DNA from: Torymus aiolomorphi
Taxonomy: Eukaryota; Arthropoda; Insecta; Hymenoptera; Torymidae
DNA length: 64,000 bases
Assembly (NCBI GenBank): GCA_036365515.1
Contig: CM070875.1
Coordinates: 92,632,128-92,696,127 of the forward strand
Reading direction: 5' to 3'
This document shows positions 33,105 through 44,348 of the stretch, one piece after another (the stretch's first letter is position 1; each line of letters starts with the position of its first letter). The notes below the pieces were generated by a model that was not told where the DNA came from, made no database searches, and saw nothing but the letters and a program-made list of their open reading frames with translations. The position numbers and the translations under genes were made by a program.

Positions 33105-33520
33105 TCTTGAAATTAGCCGAAGATTACGGCAAAGTTTACCCAATTGCAGCTGAAGCAATAAGATCGGGGATATATTCTGACAATGTGCTTTCTGGGGCAC
33201 ATTCATTGGAGGAAGCCATGGAGAAAGAAGACGAGTTGATTCAATTCTTTAAACAAGGTCGCCTCAATTTGCGAAAGTGGACTTCAAATAATACTGAAGT
33301 ACTCACTGCTTTAGCGTCGAATATGTTAGCTGCCGATACGATTACTTTATTTGCCTCAGAACATCTGTACCAATTTTAGGTATAGATTGGCAACCTAACA
33401 CGGACTATTTTAGTTTTCATATGGAGGATACCCCCCTCTTCACCTGCCATTTACCAAGCGTTCAGTTCTTTCACGAATTGCTCGTATCTTCGATCTTATG
33501 CGATGGTTAGCCCCTGTTGT
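33105..33520 (+). pseudogene. BEL RT, second part (copy 2)
   Basis: It resumes the BEL RT after the nested element with KLAEDYGKVYPIAAEAIRSG and the catalytic loop IYSDNVLSGAHSLEEAME. As in copy 1, the motif is YSDN and not YVDD. The clear frame ends at 33379 after a one-base change near 33358. Homology then continues in another frame through the IARIFD segment (about 33470-33500). Confidence 0.82.
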
Positions 33521-33534
33521 GATCACTGCAAAAA

Positions 33535-34846
33535 TTGCAGTCGCTGTGGATTCTCAAGGTTGATTGGGATGAGGAGCTACCTCATGAAATTTCTGTTCGA
33601 TGGCAAAATTGGTTGAATGATCTTCCTTCTGTTTCTGAGAACCAAATCCCTCGCTGGAGTGGATACACACCTCATTGTGAACTAGTTGAAGTTCACCGAT
33701 TTGCCAATGCCTCCAAATTTGCATATGGTGCAAAATGTTCTAGTCATACTTCAAGTGGCCAAAACGCGAGTAGCACCACTGAAGACGCTAAGCATACCTC
33801 GTTTAGAACTTTGTGCTGCGTTGTTACACGTTAGACTGACTCACTCTTTCATCGAGTCATTCCCAACTAAGGTTGAAAGTATTCATCAATGGTCAGACTC
33901 ATCGGATGTGCTCTTCTGGCTAAAAGACCACCCATCTAGATGGGGAGTGTTCGTAGCTAATAGGTGTTCGGAAATTCACACTCTATTACCTGATGCATAT
34001 TGGCATCATGTGCGATCAGCGGACAACCCTGCTGATGTCATATCACGAGGTATTGAGCCCTCCAAACTAGCTTCGCATAGCTTACGGTGGAAAGGTTCCG
34101 CATGGCTCTCTGATAGCTATGAACCCTGGTCAAGGTCTCATGACGAGCTCAATTTTACTGTAAATAGTCTGAATCTTCAACCTAGTCACACTCTAGTCGC
34201 TAGTAAAAGTACTTCAAATTCTGTTGAGAATACTCCAGAAATTTGGAGTCTTATTAATAAGTACTCATCGTTAGATAAGTTGTTACGTATGGCTTCGTAC
34301 TGCTTTAGATTCATTAATCGAATCTGCTCCAAAGTAGTGCGTACGACGTCTTCAAATTCAGGCTTTAGTTTTTTCTCTGCTTTTCAATCCCTACTATGCC
34401 ACGACTCCCCGAGTTCAAAAGAGATCAGCGCCAGTGAGATTGCAAGCAGCAAACTCTGTTTGATCTTCTTAATTCAAATAGTTTATTTCAAGTCTGAGCT
34501 CCGCCAATTAGCTAGGACTGGTCAACTTTCAACGAAAAATACACTTTCATCGTTAAACCCCATGATACAAAATCATTCGCTCATGGTGGGCGGCCGCCTC
34601 TCTCATTTGCTGCTCGAAGAAGACGCTAAGCATCCTCTTATTTTACATGCTAAGTGTCATTTCACTACGTTGATAATTCAGGATGTTCATCAGCGTACTC
34701 TTCATGGTGGTGTTCAATTGACACTTGCCACACTCAGACGTCAGTATTGGAAAATTAAAGGACGATCTGAAGTCAAGGAAATCATCAGAACTTGCCTCGC
34801 ATGCTCACGCCATGCCGCTCGAGTGCCAACTCAATTAATGGGTTAG
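33535..34846 (+). pseudogene. BEL RNase H-like and integrase zinc region (copy 2)
   Basis: The first frame (33535-33834) covers QSLWILKVDWDEELPHEISV to FANASKFAYGA. The second (33686-34846) takes over after a small deletion near 33730 and covers TLSIPRLELCAALL, WSDSSDVLFWLKDHPSRWGV, HHVRSADNPADVISRG and, at the end, the integrase zinc segment (HGGVQLTLATLRRQYWK, CLACSRHAARVPTQLMG). A TAG at 34844 stops it where copy 1 reads GAG. Confidence 0.83.
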
Positions 34847-34849
34847 CTG

Positions 34850-35783
34850 CCAATGGCTCGAATGTGTTCCTTTCGAGCACTCGGGCGTCGATTATGCCGG
34901 CCCCATTCCGCTTCGTCTTACTAAAACTAGAGGAAAAGGCACCATGAAAGGTTACATAGCCATCTTCATTTGTATGGCCACCAGAGCCGTACACATCGAG
35001 GTAGTCGAGGACTACTCCAGTGAAGCGTTCATCGCTGCTTTCCATCGATTTACCGCTCGTAGAGGTCATTGCAAAAAACTGTGCTCTGACGAAGGTACAA
35101 ACTTCGTAGGGGCAGATGCTCAATTAAAACAGATGCTCGTAGCATCCTCTTCATTTTCTTTACAAATCGGTAGGTCACTCGCTCAAGAAGGAACTTCATG
35201 GATTTTCAATCCCCCCAGTGCACCTTACTTTGGTGGCATTTGGGAGGCGGCAGTGAAATCCCCAAAACATCACATGCGTCGAGTCATTGGAGATCAAGTT
35301 CTCACTTTCTCAGAACTTGCTACACTTATGTGCCGCATTGAAGCCTATCTCAACTCCAGACCATTAACGGCCCTCACCGATGAGTCTTCTGACCTTGAAT
35401 TTTTGTCCCCTTCCCACTTTCTGATACAACGCTCATCATTTTTAGTACCAGAGGAAAATGTCAACTACGTCAACGTCCCAGCCGGAAAGCGCTGGCTTTT
35501 CATCAGCCAGCTCACTCAGCATTTCTGGTCAAGGTGGTCATCCGGGTACTTGACTGCTCTTCAATCACGCCAAAAGTGGAGGCAACATCAACACTCCGTA
35601 GCAGTAGGCGACTTCGTGCTCTTAAGAAGTGAGCTCACTTCACCCGCCAAGTGGCCGCTCGCTCGAGTTACCACTGTCCATCCAGGGAGTGATGGCATCA
35701 CTCGCGTGGTCGATCTACGCACGGCCACAACTACTCTTCGTCGCCCCATCGCCAAGGTCGTACGTCTCCACCCTCTAGTATGA
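34850..35783 (+). pseudogene. BEL integrase core and C-terminus (copy 2)
   Basis: The main frame, 34944-35783, encodes the integrase core (IAIFICMATRAVHIEVVEDY, LCSDEGTNFVGADAQL, SAPYFGGIWEAAVKS) and the full C-terminus: SRPLTALTDES, FLIQRSSFLVPEENV, QHFWSRWSSGYL and the DUF5641-like VGDFVLLRSELTSPAKWPLA ending VVRLHPLV. About 95 bases upstream of 34944 are still integrase but out of frame. This part shows what copy 1 lost at its 3' end. Confidence 0.88.
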
Positions 35784-35817
35784 GATCCTTTCGCCAATTC
35801 GACGAAGGTGGGCGGAA

Positions 35818-36144
35818 TGTTCATGATTCGACGTACGAGCGCCACAAGCGAGAGCTCAAGTTCCCTTTCGGGAATGTGAAGTTCCCTGCGAAAGGAACTT
35901 GAGCGCTTAGGTTCCTTTTCGGGAACGCGAGCTATAGTCACGCCTCTACCGCTCCCCTCCAACTACCAAGACACGCCGCCGATCTAGTTCACACGCGACG
36001 GCCAGACAGAGAGCAGCAACTTTCTACGCCATCGGAGGCACGACGGAGTCTATTTCAATAAACGCATTTATTCTCCACACGAAAAGAATTCTTATTAAAA
36101 GAACCAGCCCACTCCACGATCCATCCTTACTATAGCACAAAACA
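35818..36144 (+). repeat. BEL/Pao 3' LTR (copy 2)
   Basis: It begins TGTTCATGATTCGACG directly after the purine-rich AAGGTGGGCGGAA tract and ends near AGCACAAAACA, giving TG...CA ends. It contains inverted AGTTCCCTTTCGGGAA-like words (35850-35920) and a polyadenylation signal AATAAA at 36057-36062. Satellite DNA starts immediately after it. No second LTR copy is present in the window, so the borders rest on these signals. Confidence 0.78.
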
Positions 36145-39100
36145 CATATTTTTTTTACCAGGCCGGATATAGTCGGTTATAAAAATAAAGAAAAATATGG
36201 AAAAATCGAAAATAATGGTTTTGGCTCTGGGTTTGGATATCGGTCGTAACTAGGCACATTTTCTGAAAGGTCTCGAAGTTTTCTATCTATCCATATTTTT
36301 GCGGCCCAATCGGATATTATTAAGTCGATTAAAAAACATAAAGAAGAATATGGAAAAATCGAAAATAATTTTTTTGGATTAATAAAAATAAAGAATGGTA
36401 TGGAAAAATTGAAATAATTTTTTTTCTTCTCCGCGTTTGGATATCGGTCAGAAGGAGGCCCAATTTCTGAACTGTTTTAAAATTTCCTATCTAAACAAAT
36501 TTTTTTCGACCCGATCGGATATTATTAAGCCGATTAAAAAAATTAAAGAAATATATGGAAAAATCGAAAATAATTTCTTTTTGCTCTGGGTTTGGATATC
36601 GGTCGTAAGTAGGCCAATTTTCTGCAAGGTTTTGAAATTACCTAACTATCCATACTTTTTCGGCCCGATCGGATATTATTAAGTCCGTTAAAAAAATAAA
36701 GAAACAAATGGAAAAATAGAAAATAATTTTTTTTGCTCTGGGTTTTAGATATCTGTCAGAAGCAGGCATTATTTTGAAAGGTTTTGAAATTTTCTACCAA
36801 CCCATATTTTTTCGGTCCTATCGGATGTTATTCACTCTTTTAAAAAATTAAAGAATAATATGGAAAAGCCGAAAATAATTTTTCTTGGCCCTGGGTTTGG
36901 ATATCGGTCGTAACTAGGCCTATTTTCTGAAAGGTCTTCAAATTATCTATCAATCCATATTATTGTCAGTCAGATCGGATATTATTAAGTCGTTTAAAAA
37001 AAATAAAGAAAAATATGAAATATCGAAAATAATTCTTTTGGCTCTGGGTTTGGCTATCGGTTGTAAGTATCCCCATTTTCTGAAAGGTCCTGAAATTACC
37101 TATCAATCCATATTTTTGTCGGCCCAATCTGATAATATTAAGTCGCTTAAAAAAAATAAAGAAAATATGGGAAAATCGAAAATCATTTTTTCCCTCTGGG
37201 GTTTAGTTATCGGTCAGAAGTGAGCCCATTTTAGAAAGGTCTTGAAATTACCAAGCAATCCATATTTTTGTCGGTCCAATCGGATAATATTAAGTCGATA
37301 AAAAAAATAAAGAATATATGGAAAAATCGAAAATCATTTTTTCGTTCTGGAGTTTGGATATCGGTTGGAAGTGAGCCCATTTTCTGAAAGGTCTTGAAAT
37401 TACCTATCAATCCATATTTTTGTCGGCCCAATCGGATATTATTAAGTCGGTTAAAAAAAGTAAAGAAGAACATGGAAATATCGAAAATAATTTTTTTTTG
37501 CTCTTGGTTTGGATATCGGACGGAAGTAGCCCCATTTTCTGAAAGGTTTTGGAATTTCCTTTCTACTCTAATTTTTTTCGGCCCCATATGATATTATTAA
37601 GTAGATTAAAAAAATTAAAGAAAAATATTGAAAAAAAGAAAATAATTTTTTTGGCTCTGGGTTTGGATAATTATCGTAAGTAGGAAGATTTTCTCAAAGG
37701 TCTTGAAATTTCCTATCTATCCCTATTTTTTTGGCCCGATCAGATATTATTAGGTCGATTAAAAAAATAAAGTAATATACGGAAAAATCGAAATAATTTT
37801 TTTTCTTCGCCGGGTTAGGATATCGATCAGAAGTAAGCCCACTTTCTGAAAAGTCTTGAAATTTTCTATCTAACCATTTGTCAGATCGGCTATAGTCGAT
37901 GAAAAAAACAAAGAAAACTGTGGAAAAGTAAATATAATTTTTCTTGGCTCTGGTTTGGATATCGATCTGTAGTAGGCCCATTTTCTGAAAGGTATTGAAA
38001 TTTCCTATCAACCCATTTTTTTTTCCAAGCCGGATATAGCCGGTTATAAAAATAAAGAAAAATAAGGTAAAAACCAAAATAATTTTGTTGGCTCTGGTGT
38101 TGGATATCGGTCGAAAGTAGGCCCATTTTCTGAAAGTTCTTGAAATTTTTTATCTATACATATTTTTTTCGGCCCGATCCTATATTATTAAGTCGATTAA
38201 TAATAATAAAGAATATATGGAAAAATCGAAAATCGTTTTTACCCTCTGGGGTTTGGATATCGGTTGTAAGTATCCCCATTTTTTGAAAGGTCCTGAAATT
38301 ACCTATCAATCCATATTTTTGTCGGCCGAATCGGATATTATTAAGTCGCTTAAAAAAAGTAAAGAAGAACATGGAAATATCGAAAATAATTTTTTTTTAC
38401 TCTTGGCTTGGATATCGGACGGAAGTAGCCCCTTTTTCTGAAAGGTTTGGGAATTTCCTTTCTACTCTAATTTTTTTCCGCCCGATCGGATATTATTAAG
38501 TAGATTAAAAAAATTAAAGAAATATATTGAAAAAATGAAAATAATTTTTTTGGCTCTGGGTTTGGATATCTGTCGTAAGTAGGAAGATTTTCTCAAAGGT
38601 TTTGAAATTTCCTATCTATCCATATTTTTTTGGCCCGATCAGATATTATCAGGTCGATTAAAAAAATAAAGTAATATATGGAAATATCGAAATAATTTTT
38701 TTCTTCGCCGGGTTAGGATATCGATCAGAAGTAGGCCCACTTTCTGAAAAGTCTTGAAATTTTCTATCTAACCATTTGTCAGATGGCTATAGTCGGTGAA
38801 AAAAACAAAGAAAAATGTGGAAAAGTAAAAATAATTTTTCTTGGCTCTGGGTTTGGATATCGGTCTGTAGTAGGCCCATTTTCTGAAAGGTATTGAAATT
38901 TCCTATCTACCCATATTTTTTTTTTCCAGGCCGGATATAGCCGCCTATAAAAATAAAGAAAAATATGGAAAAAACCAAAATAATTTTTTTGGCTCTGGTG
39001 TTGGATATCGGTCGAAAGTAGGCCCATTTTCTGAAAGTTCTTGAAATTTTCTATCTATACATATTTTTTTCGGCCCGATCCTATATTATTAAGTCGATTA

Positions 39101-42100
39101 ATAAAAATAAAGAATATATGGAAAAATCGAAAATCATTTTTACCGTCTGGGGTTTGGATATCGGTTGTAACTATCCCCATTTTCTGAAAGGTCCTGAAAT
39201 TACCTATCAATCCATATTTTTGTCGGCCCAATCGGATATTATTAAGTCGGTTAAAAAAAGTAAAGAAGAACATGGAAATATCGAAAATAATTTTTTTTTG
39301 CTCTTGGTTTGGATATCGGACGGAAGTAGCCCCATTTTCTGAACGGTTTTGGAATTTCCTTTCTACTCTAATTTTTTTCGGTCCGATCGGATATTATTAA
39401 GTAGATTAAAAAAATTAAAGAAAAATATTGAAAAAATGAAAATAATTTTTTTGGCTCTGGGTTTGGATATCTGTCGTAAGTAGGAAGATCTTCTCAAAGG
39501 TCTTGAAATTTCCTATCTATCCCTATTTTTTTGGCCCGATCAGATATTATTAGGTCGATTAAAAAAATAAAGTAATATACGGAAAAATCGAAATAATTTT
39601 TTTTCTTCGCCGGGTTAGGATATCGATCAGAAGTAAGCCCACTTTCTGAAAAGTCTTGAAATTTTCTATCTAACCATTTGTCAGATCGGCTATAGTCGAT
39701 GAAAAAAACAAAGAAAACTGTGGAAAAGTAAATATAATTTTTCTTGACTCTGGGTTTGGATATCGATCTGTAGTAGGCCCATTTTCTGAAAGGTATTGAA
39801 ATTTCCTATCAACCCATTTTTTTTTCCAAGCCGGATATAGCCGGTTATAAAAATAAAGAAAAATAAGGTAAAAACCAAAATAATTTTGTTGGCTCTGGTG
39901 TTGGATATCGGTCGAAAGTAGGCCCATTTTCTGAAAGTTCTTGAAATTTTTTATCTATACATATTTTTTTCGGCCCGATCCTATATTATTAAGTCGATTA
40001 ATAATAATAAAGAATATATGGAAAAATCGAAAATCGTTTTTACCCTCTGGGGTTTGGATATCGGTTGTAAGTATCCCCATTTTTTGAAAGGTCCTGAAAT
40101 TACCTATCAATCCATATTTTTGTCGGCCGAATCGGATATTATTAAGTCGCTTAAAAAAAGTAAAGAAGAACATGGAAATATCGAAAATAATTTTTTTTAC
40201 TCTTGGCTTGGATATCGGACGGAAGTAGCCCCTTTTTCTGAAAGGTTTGGGAATTTCCTTTCTACTCTAATTTTTTTCCGCCCGATCGGATATTATTAAG
40301 TAGATTAAAAAAATTAAAGAAATATATTGAAAAAATGAAAATAATTTTTTTGGCTCTGGGTTTGGATATCTGTCGTAAGTAGGAAGATTTTCTCAAAGGT
40401 TTTGAAATTTCCTATCTATCCATATTTTTTTGGCCCGATCAGATATTATCAGGTCGATTAAAAAAATAAAGTAATATATGGAAATATCGAAATAATTTTT
40501 TTCTTCGCCGGGTTAGGATATCGATCAGAAGTAGGCCCACTTTCTGAAAAGTCTTGAAATTTTCTATCTAACCATTTGTCAGATGGCTATAGTCGGTGAA
40601 AAAAACAAAGAAAAATGTGGAAAAGTAAAAATAATTTTTCTTGGCTCTGGGTTTGGATATCGGTCTGTAGTAGGCCCATTTTCTGAAAGGTATTGAAATT
40701 TCCTATCTACCCATATTTTTTTTTCCAGGCCGGATATAGCCGCCTATAAAAATAAAGAAAAATATGGAAAAAACCAAAATAATTTTTTTGGCTCTGGTGT
40801 TGGATATCGGTCGAAAGTAGGCCCATTTTCTGAAAGTTCTTGAAATTTTCTATCTATACATATTTTTTTCGGCCCGATCCTATATTATTAAGTCGATTAA
40901 TAAAAATAAAGAATATATGGAAAAATCGAAAATCATTTTTACCGTCTGGGGTTTGGATATCGGTTGTAACTATCCCCATTTTCTGAAAGGTCCTGAAATT
41001 ACCTATCAATCCATATTTTTGTCGGCCCAATCGGATATTATTAAGTCGGTTAAAAAAAGTAAAGAAGAACATGGAAATATCGAAAATAATTTTTTTTTGC
41101 TCTTGGTTTGGATATCGGACGGAAGTAGCCCCATTTTCTGAACGGTTTTGGAATTTCCTTTCTACTCTAATTTTTTTCGGTCCGATCGGATATTATTAAG
41201 TAGATTAAAAAAATTAAAGAAAAATATTGAAAAAATGAAAATAATTTTTTTGGCTCTGGGTTTGGATATCTGTCGTAAGTAGGAAGATCTTCTCAAAGGT
41301 CTTGAAATTTCCTATCTATCCATATTTTTTTGGCCCGATCAGATATTATTAGGTCGATTAAAAAAATAAAGTAATATATGGAAAAATCGAAATAATTTTT
41401 TTTCTTCGCCGGGTTAGGATATCGATCAGAAGTAGGTCCACTTTCTGAAAAGTCTTGAAATTTTCTATCTAACCATTTGTCAGATCGGCTATAGTCGGTG
41501 AAAAAAACAAAGAAAAATGTGGAAAAGTCAAAAATAATATTTCTTGACTCTGGGTTTGGATATCGGTCTGTAGTAGGCCCATTTTCTGAAAGGTATTGAA
41601 ATTTCCTATCTACCCATATTTTTTTTTCCAGGCCGGATATAGCCGGTTATAAAAATAAAGAAAAATATGGAAAAAACCAAAATAATTTTTTTGGCTCTGG
41701 TGTTGGATATCGGTCGAAAGTAGGCCCATATTCTGAAAGTTCTTGAAATTTTCTATCTATACATATTTTTTTCGGCCCGATCCTATATTATTAAGTCGAT
41801 TAAAAAAAATAAAGAATTTATGGAAGAAACCGAAATTCATTTTTTCCTTCTGGAGTTTGGATATCGGTCGGAAGTGAGCCCATTTTCTGAAAGGTCTTGA
41901 AATTACCTATCAATCCATATTTTTGTCGGCCCAATCGGATTATATTAAGTCGATAAATAAAAATAAAGAATATATGGAAAAATCGAAAATCATTTTTACC
42001 CTCTGGCGTTTGGATATCGGTCGGAAGTGAGCCCATTTTCTGAAAGGTCTTGAAATTACCTATCAATCCATATATTTGTCGTCCCAATCGGATATTATTA

Positions 42101-43048
42101 AGTCGGTTAAGAAAAGTAAAGAAGAATACGGAAATATCGAAAATAATTTATTTTGCTCTTGGTTTGGATATCGGACGGAAGTAGCCCCATTTTCTGAAAG
42201 GTCTTGAATTTTTCTATCTACCATTTTTTTTTGCCAACTCGGTTATAGTCGGTTAAGAAAATAAAGAAAAATATAGAAAAATAGAAAATGACTTTTTTTG
42301 GCTCTGATTTTGGTTATCGGTCTGAAGTAGGCCATTTTCTGAAAGGTCTTGAAATTATCTATCAATCCATATTTTTGTCGGCCCAATCTGATAATATTAA
42401 GTAGATTAAAAAAAATAAAGAAAATATGGAAAAATCGAAAATCATTTTTGCCCTCTGGGGTTTGGATATCGGTCGGAAGTGAGCCCATTTTAGAAAAGTC
42501 TTGAAATTACCTATCAATCCATATTTTTGTCGGCCCAATGGGATATTATTAAGATTATTAAAACAATTAAAGAATAATATGGAAAAATCTAATATAATTT
42601 TTTTTCTTCGCCACGATTCGATATTGGTCGGAAGTAAGCCCATTTTTCCGGAAGACCTTAAAATCTCCTATCGATCAATATTTTTGTCGGCCCAATCAGA
42701 TAATATTAAGACGATTAAAAAAATTAAAGAACAATATGGAAAAATCGAAAATAATTTTTTTTCTTCGCCGCGATCGGATATTGGTCGGAAGTGAGCCCAT
42801 TTTCTGAAAGGTCTTCAAATTACCTATCAATCCATATTTTTGTCGGCCTAATCGGATTATATTAAGTCGATTAATAAAAATAAAGAATATATGGAAAAAT
42901 CGAAAATCATTTTTACCCTCTGAGGTTTGGATATCGGTCGGAAGTGAGCCGATTTTCTGAAAGTTCTTGAAATTACCTATCAATCCATATTTTAGTCCGC
43001 CCAATGGGATATTATTAAGACTATTAAAAAAATTAAAGAACAATATGG
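36145..43048. repeat. Satellite DNA block 2 with higher-order repeats
   Basis: Roughly 45 monomers of the same family of about 150 bp as at 11036-12650. From about 37254 to 42200 the monomers form a higher-order repeat: a diagnostic monomer (ACATATTTTTTTCGGCCCGA then TCCTATATTATTAAG) recurs at about 38157, 39058, 39958, 40857 and 41761, close to a 900-bp spacing equal to six monomers. Alternate 900-bp units are most alike, so the effective repeat is about 1,800 bp (for example 38154-38372 matches 39955-40173, and 39055-39273 matches 40854-41072). No genes. Confidence 0.93.
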
Positions 43049-44348
43049 TGTGACCTGGTGTCGTCCACGTCCCGGAGAATTCGTACGAGAGTCTCGCACA
43101 GACGTGTCCGTCGCTCCCGAGCGGACTTCCCTCCCTCCCCGTATCCCTAGTCCCGAGTAACCGCGGCCAGCAACAGCTATCACGGCGAGCACAGTCATCG
43201 AGCCGGCCGCTGTTGCCGCTGCCGCTACCAGCAACCTATGCGAGGTTGCCAATGCCGCTGCGGGAAGCAGCCGGCACGAGCCAGGACCGGCAGCAGCAGA
43301 GAACGAGTGAGAAGAGGCCTAGGGATCCCGAGCAAGGGCGAATCAGCCCGAAGCTGCAACACGCTCGCCGGCCGGCTGCCTGACGGCACTTGCCTCGCCG
43401 CGATCGCAATGGCAGCATCGCCGACGTTGTCCGACGATGCGTGTGTCCTCGTGCAGTGCCTCGTGTGTTAGAGTGGGTGCACGCTCCGTGTCTTCCTGTA
43501 GGAAGAACCCGTGTGTCCTCCTGTCGTCGTTGCTGTGAAAGGAGTCCCGGGGGCTCTTCCAGAGGACGGAGCAGAGAACGAGAGAGGAACGAGAGAGGGT
43601 GGGTGCCGCGACTCCAGCTTTCCTGGCCGCGGGAATTGTAAGTCCCTTTCAGTTTCTTCCTGCCGCCCGGATTGCCGCGTGTGTGTGCGCTCGCGTCCGC
43701 GAAGTAGTGTAGCGAACTTCTCCCGTGTAGATTGCGTGTAGCTGAAGCTAAAGCTTAGTAATGTTCCGTTCGGAGCATTGCGTGCTCTCCATTTCGTGCT
43801 AATAAAGAGGTTTTAGTTTGGTACGGAAGCGCGCGTTCCTGGCGCCCGTTGTATGAGTTTTGATACTATCGGAGATATTTTTTTCGGCGTTGTTATTTGT
43901 ACGACAGATCTGTCGTACAAATAACCTATAACCCACTTAGAAACATGTAAAAACCACTGTTTTGAAAGTCTGATATGGAAGGGACTATTGTTTCTTTAGT
44001 CAAAAGTCAATCCTTGCCTATTTTTTCTTTAGTCGAGCGTCAATTCATCGACTAAAGAAAATTGAAGGTTAGATTTTACGTATATATAGGTATACCTATC
44101 TACAGCGATCTGGCGTACAAATAACAACGGCCTATTTTTTTTTGTTTGATTACAATAAAGGTAAAAAGTACGATTCTCGCTGGAGTTTTGTTTCTTGACT
44201 TTGATTGCGTGAGAGATAGAGTGAGTTAACCATCGATACCTTTCCAGTGAAGTTGTGTGTGTAAAATTAATTGTCACTTGGCGGAAGAACTGCCGACGAG
44301 TAGGTTCTTCCCATTCGCGGTTGCCCCTGATCCCCAGCAATCGTGATA
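43049..44348. mobile_element. 1.3-kb insertion in satellite, solo-LTR candidate
   Basis: Non-satellite DNA, much of it GC-rich, interrupts a monomer. The 4-bp word ATGG lies on both sides (43045-43048 and 44349-44352), and removing the insert plus one copy restores the expected monomer CAATATGGAAAAGTC. The insert starts TGTGACCTGG. It has AATAAAG signals near 43801 and 44152 but no protein motif. A 4-bp duplication and a TG start fit a gypsy-type solo LTR, but the end (...CAATCGTGATA) is not a clean CA. The short GC-rich reading frames inside it lack any domain and are left out. Confidence 0.6.
43888..44129. mobile_element. Inverted-repeat element e7 (same core as the TA cluster)
   Basis: Termini CGTTGTTATTTGTACG (43888) and CGTACAAATAACAACG (ending 44129) are inverted repeats. 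The word GTACAAATAAC appears a third time at 43915-43925 within a CGACAGATCTGTCG palindrome. The core ATTGTTTCTTTAGTCA is at 43986-44001 in minus orientation. Further copies TTTTCTTTAGTCGA and TCGACTAAAGAAAA follow at about 44023-44063. It lies inside the insertion at 43049-44348. The flanks share TATTTTTTT, a possible 8-9 bp target duplication. Confidence 0.62.

Larger units (their letters stand above)
23936..36144 (+). mobile_element. BEL/Pao LTR retrotransposon, copy 2 (split by an errantivirus)
   Basis: This is the same family as copy 1 (1-5514) and is present as two halves, 23936-26189 and 33099-36144. The intervening 6.9 kb is a minus-strand errantivirus. The 5' end, including the 5' LTR, is lost at the (CA)n run; the 3' end is complete, with a purine-rich tract and the 3' LTR (35818-36144). 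Gag, protease, RT, RNase H and integrase can all be followed, with stops and frameshifts in most of them. Confidence 0.93.

Noticed and set aside
36437..42794. Many 60-120 codon frames with similar sequences
   Set aside because: They repeat with the satellite period on both strands and are not genes.
43238..43741. GC-rich Arg/Ser frames in the satellite insertion
   Set aside because: Frames are open on several strands because of base composition; no domain or codon signal supports them.
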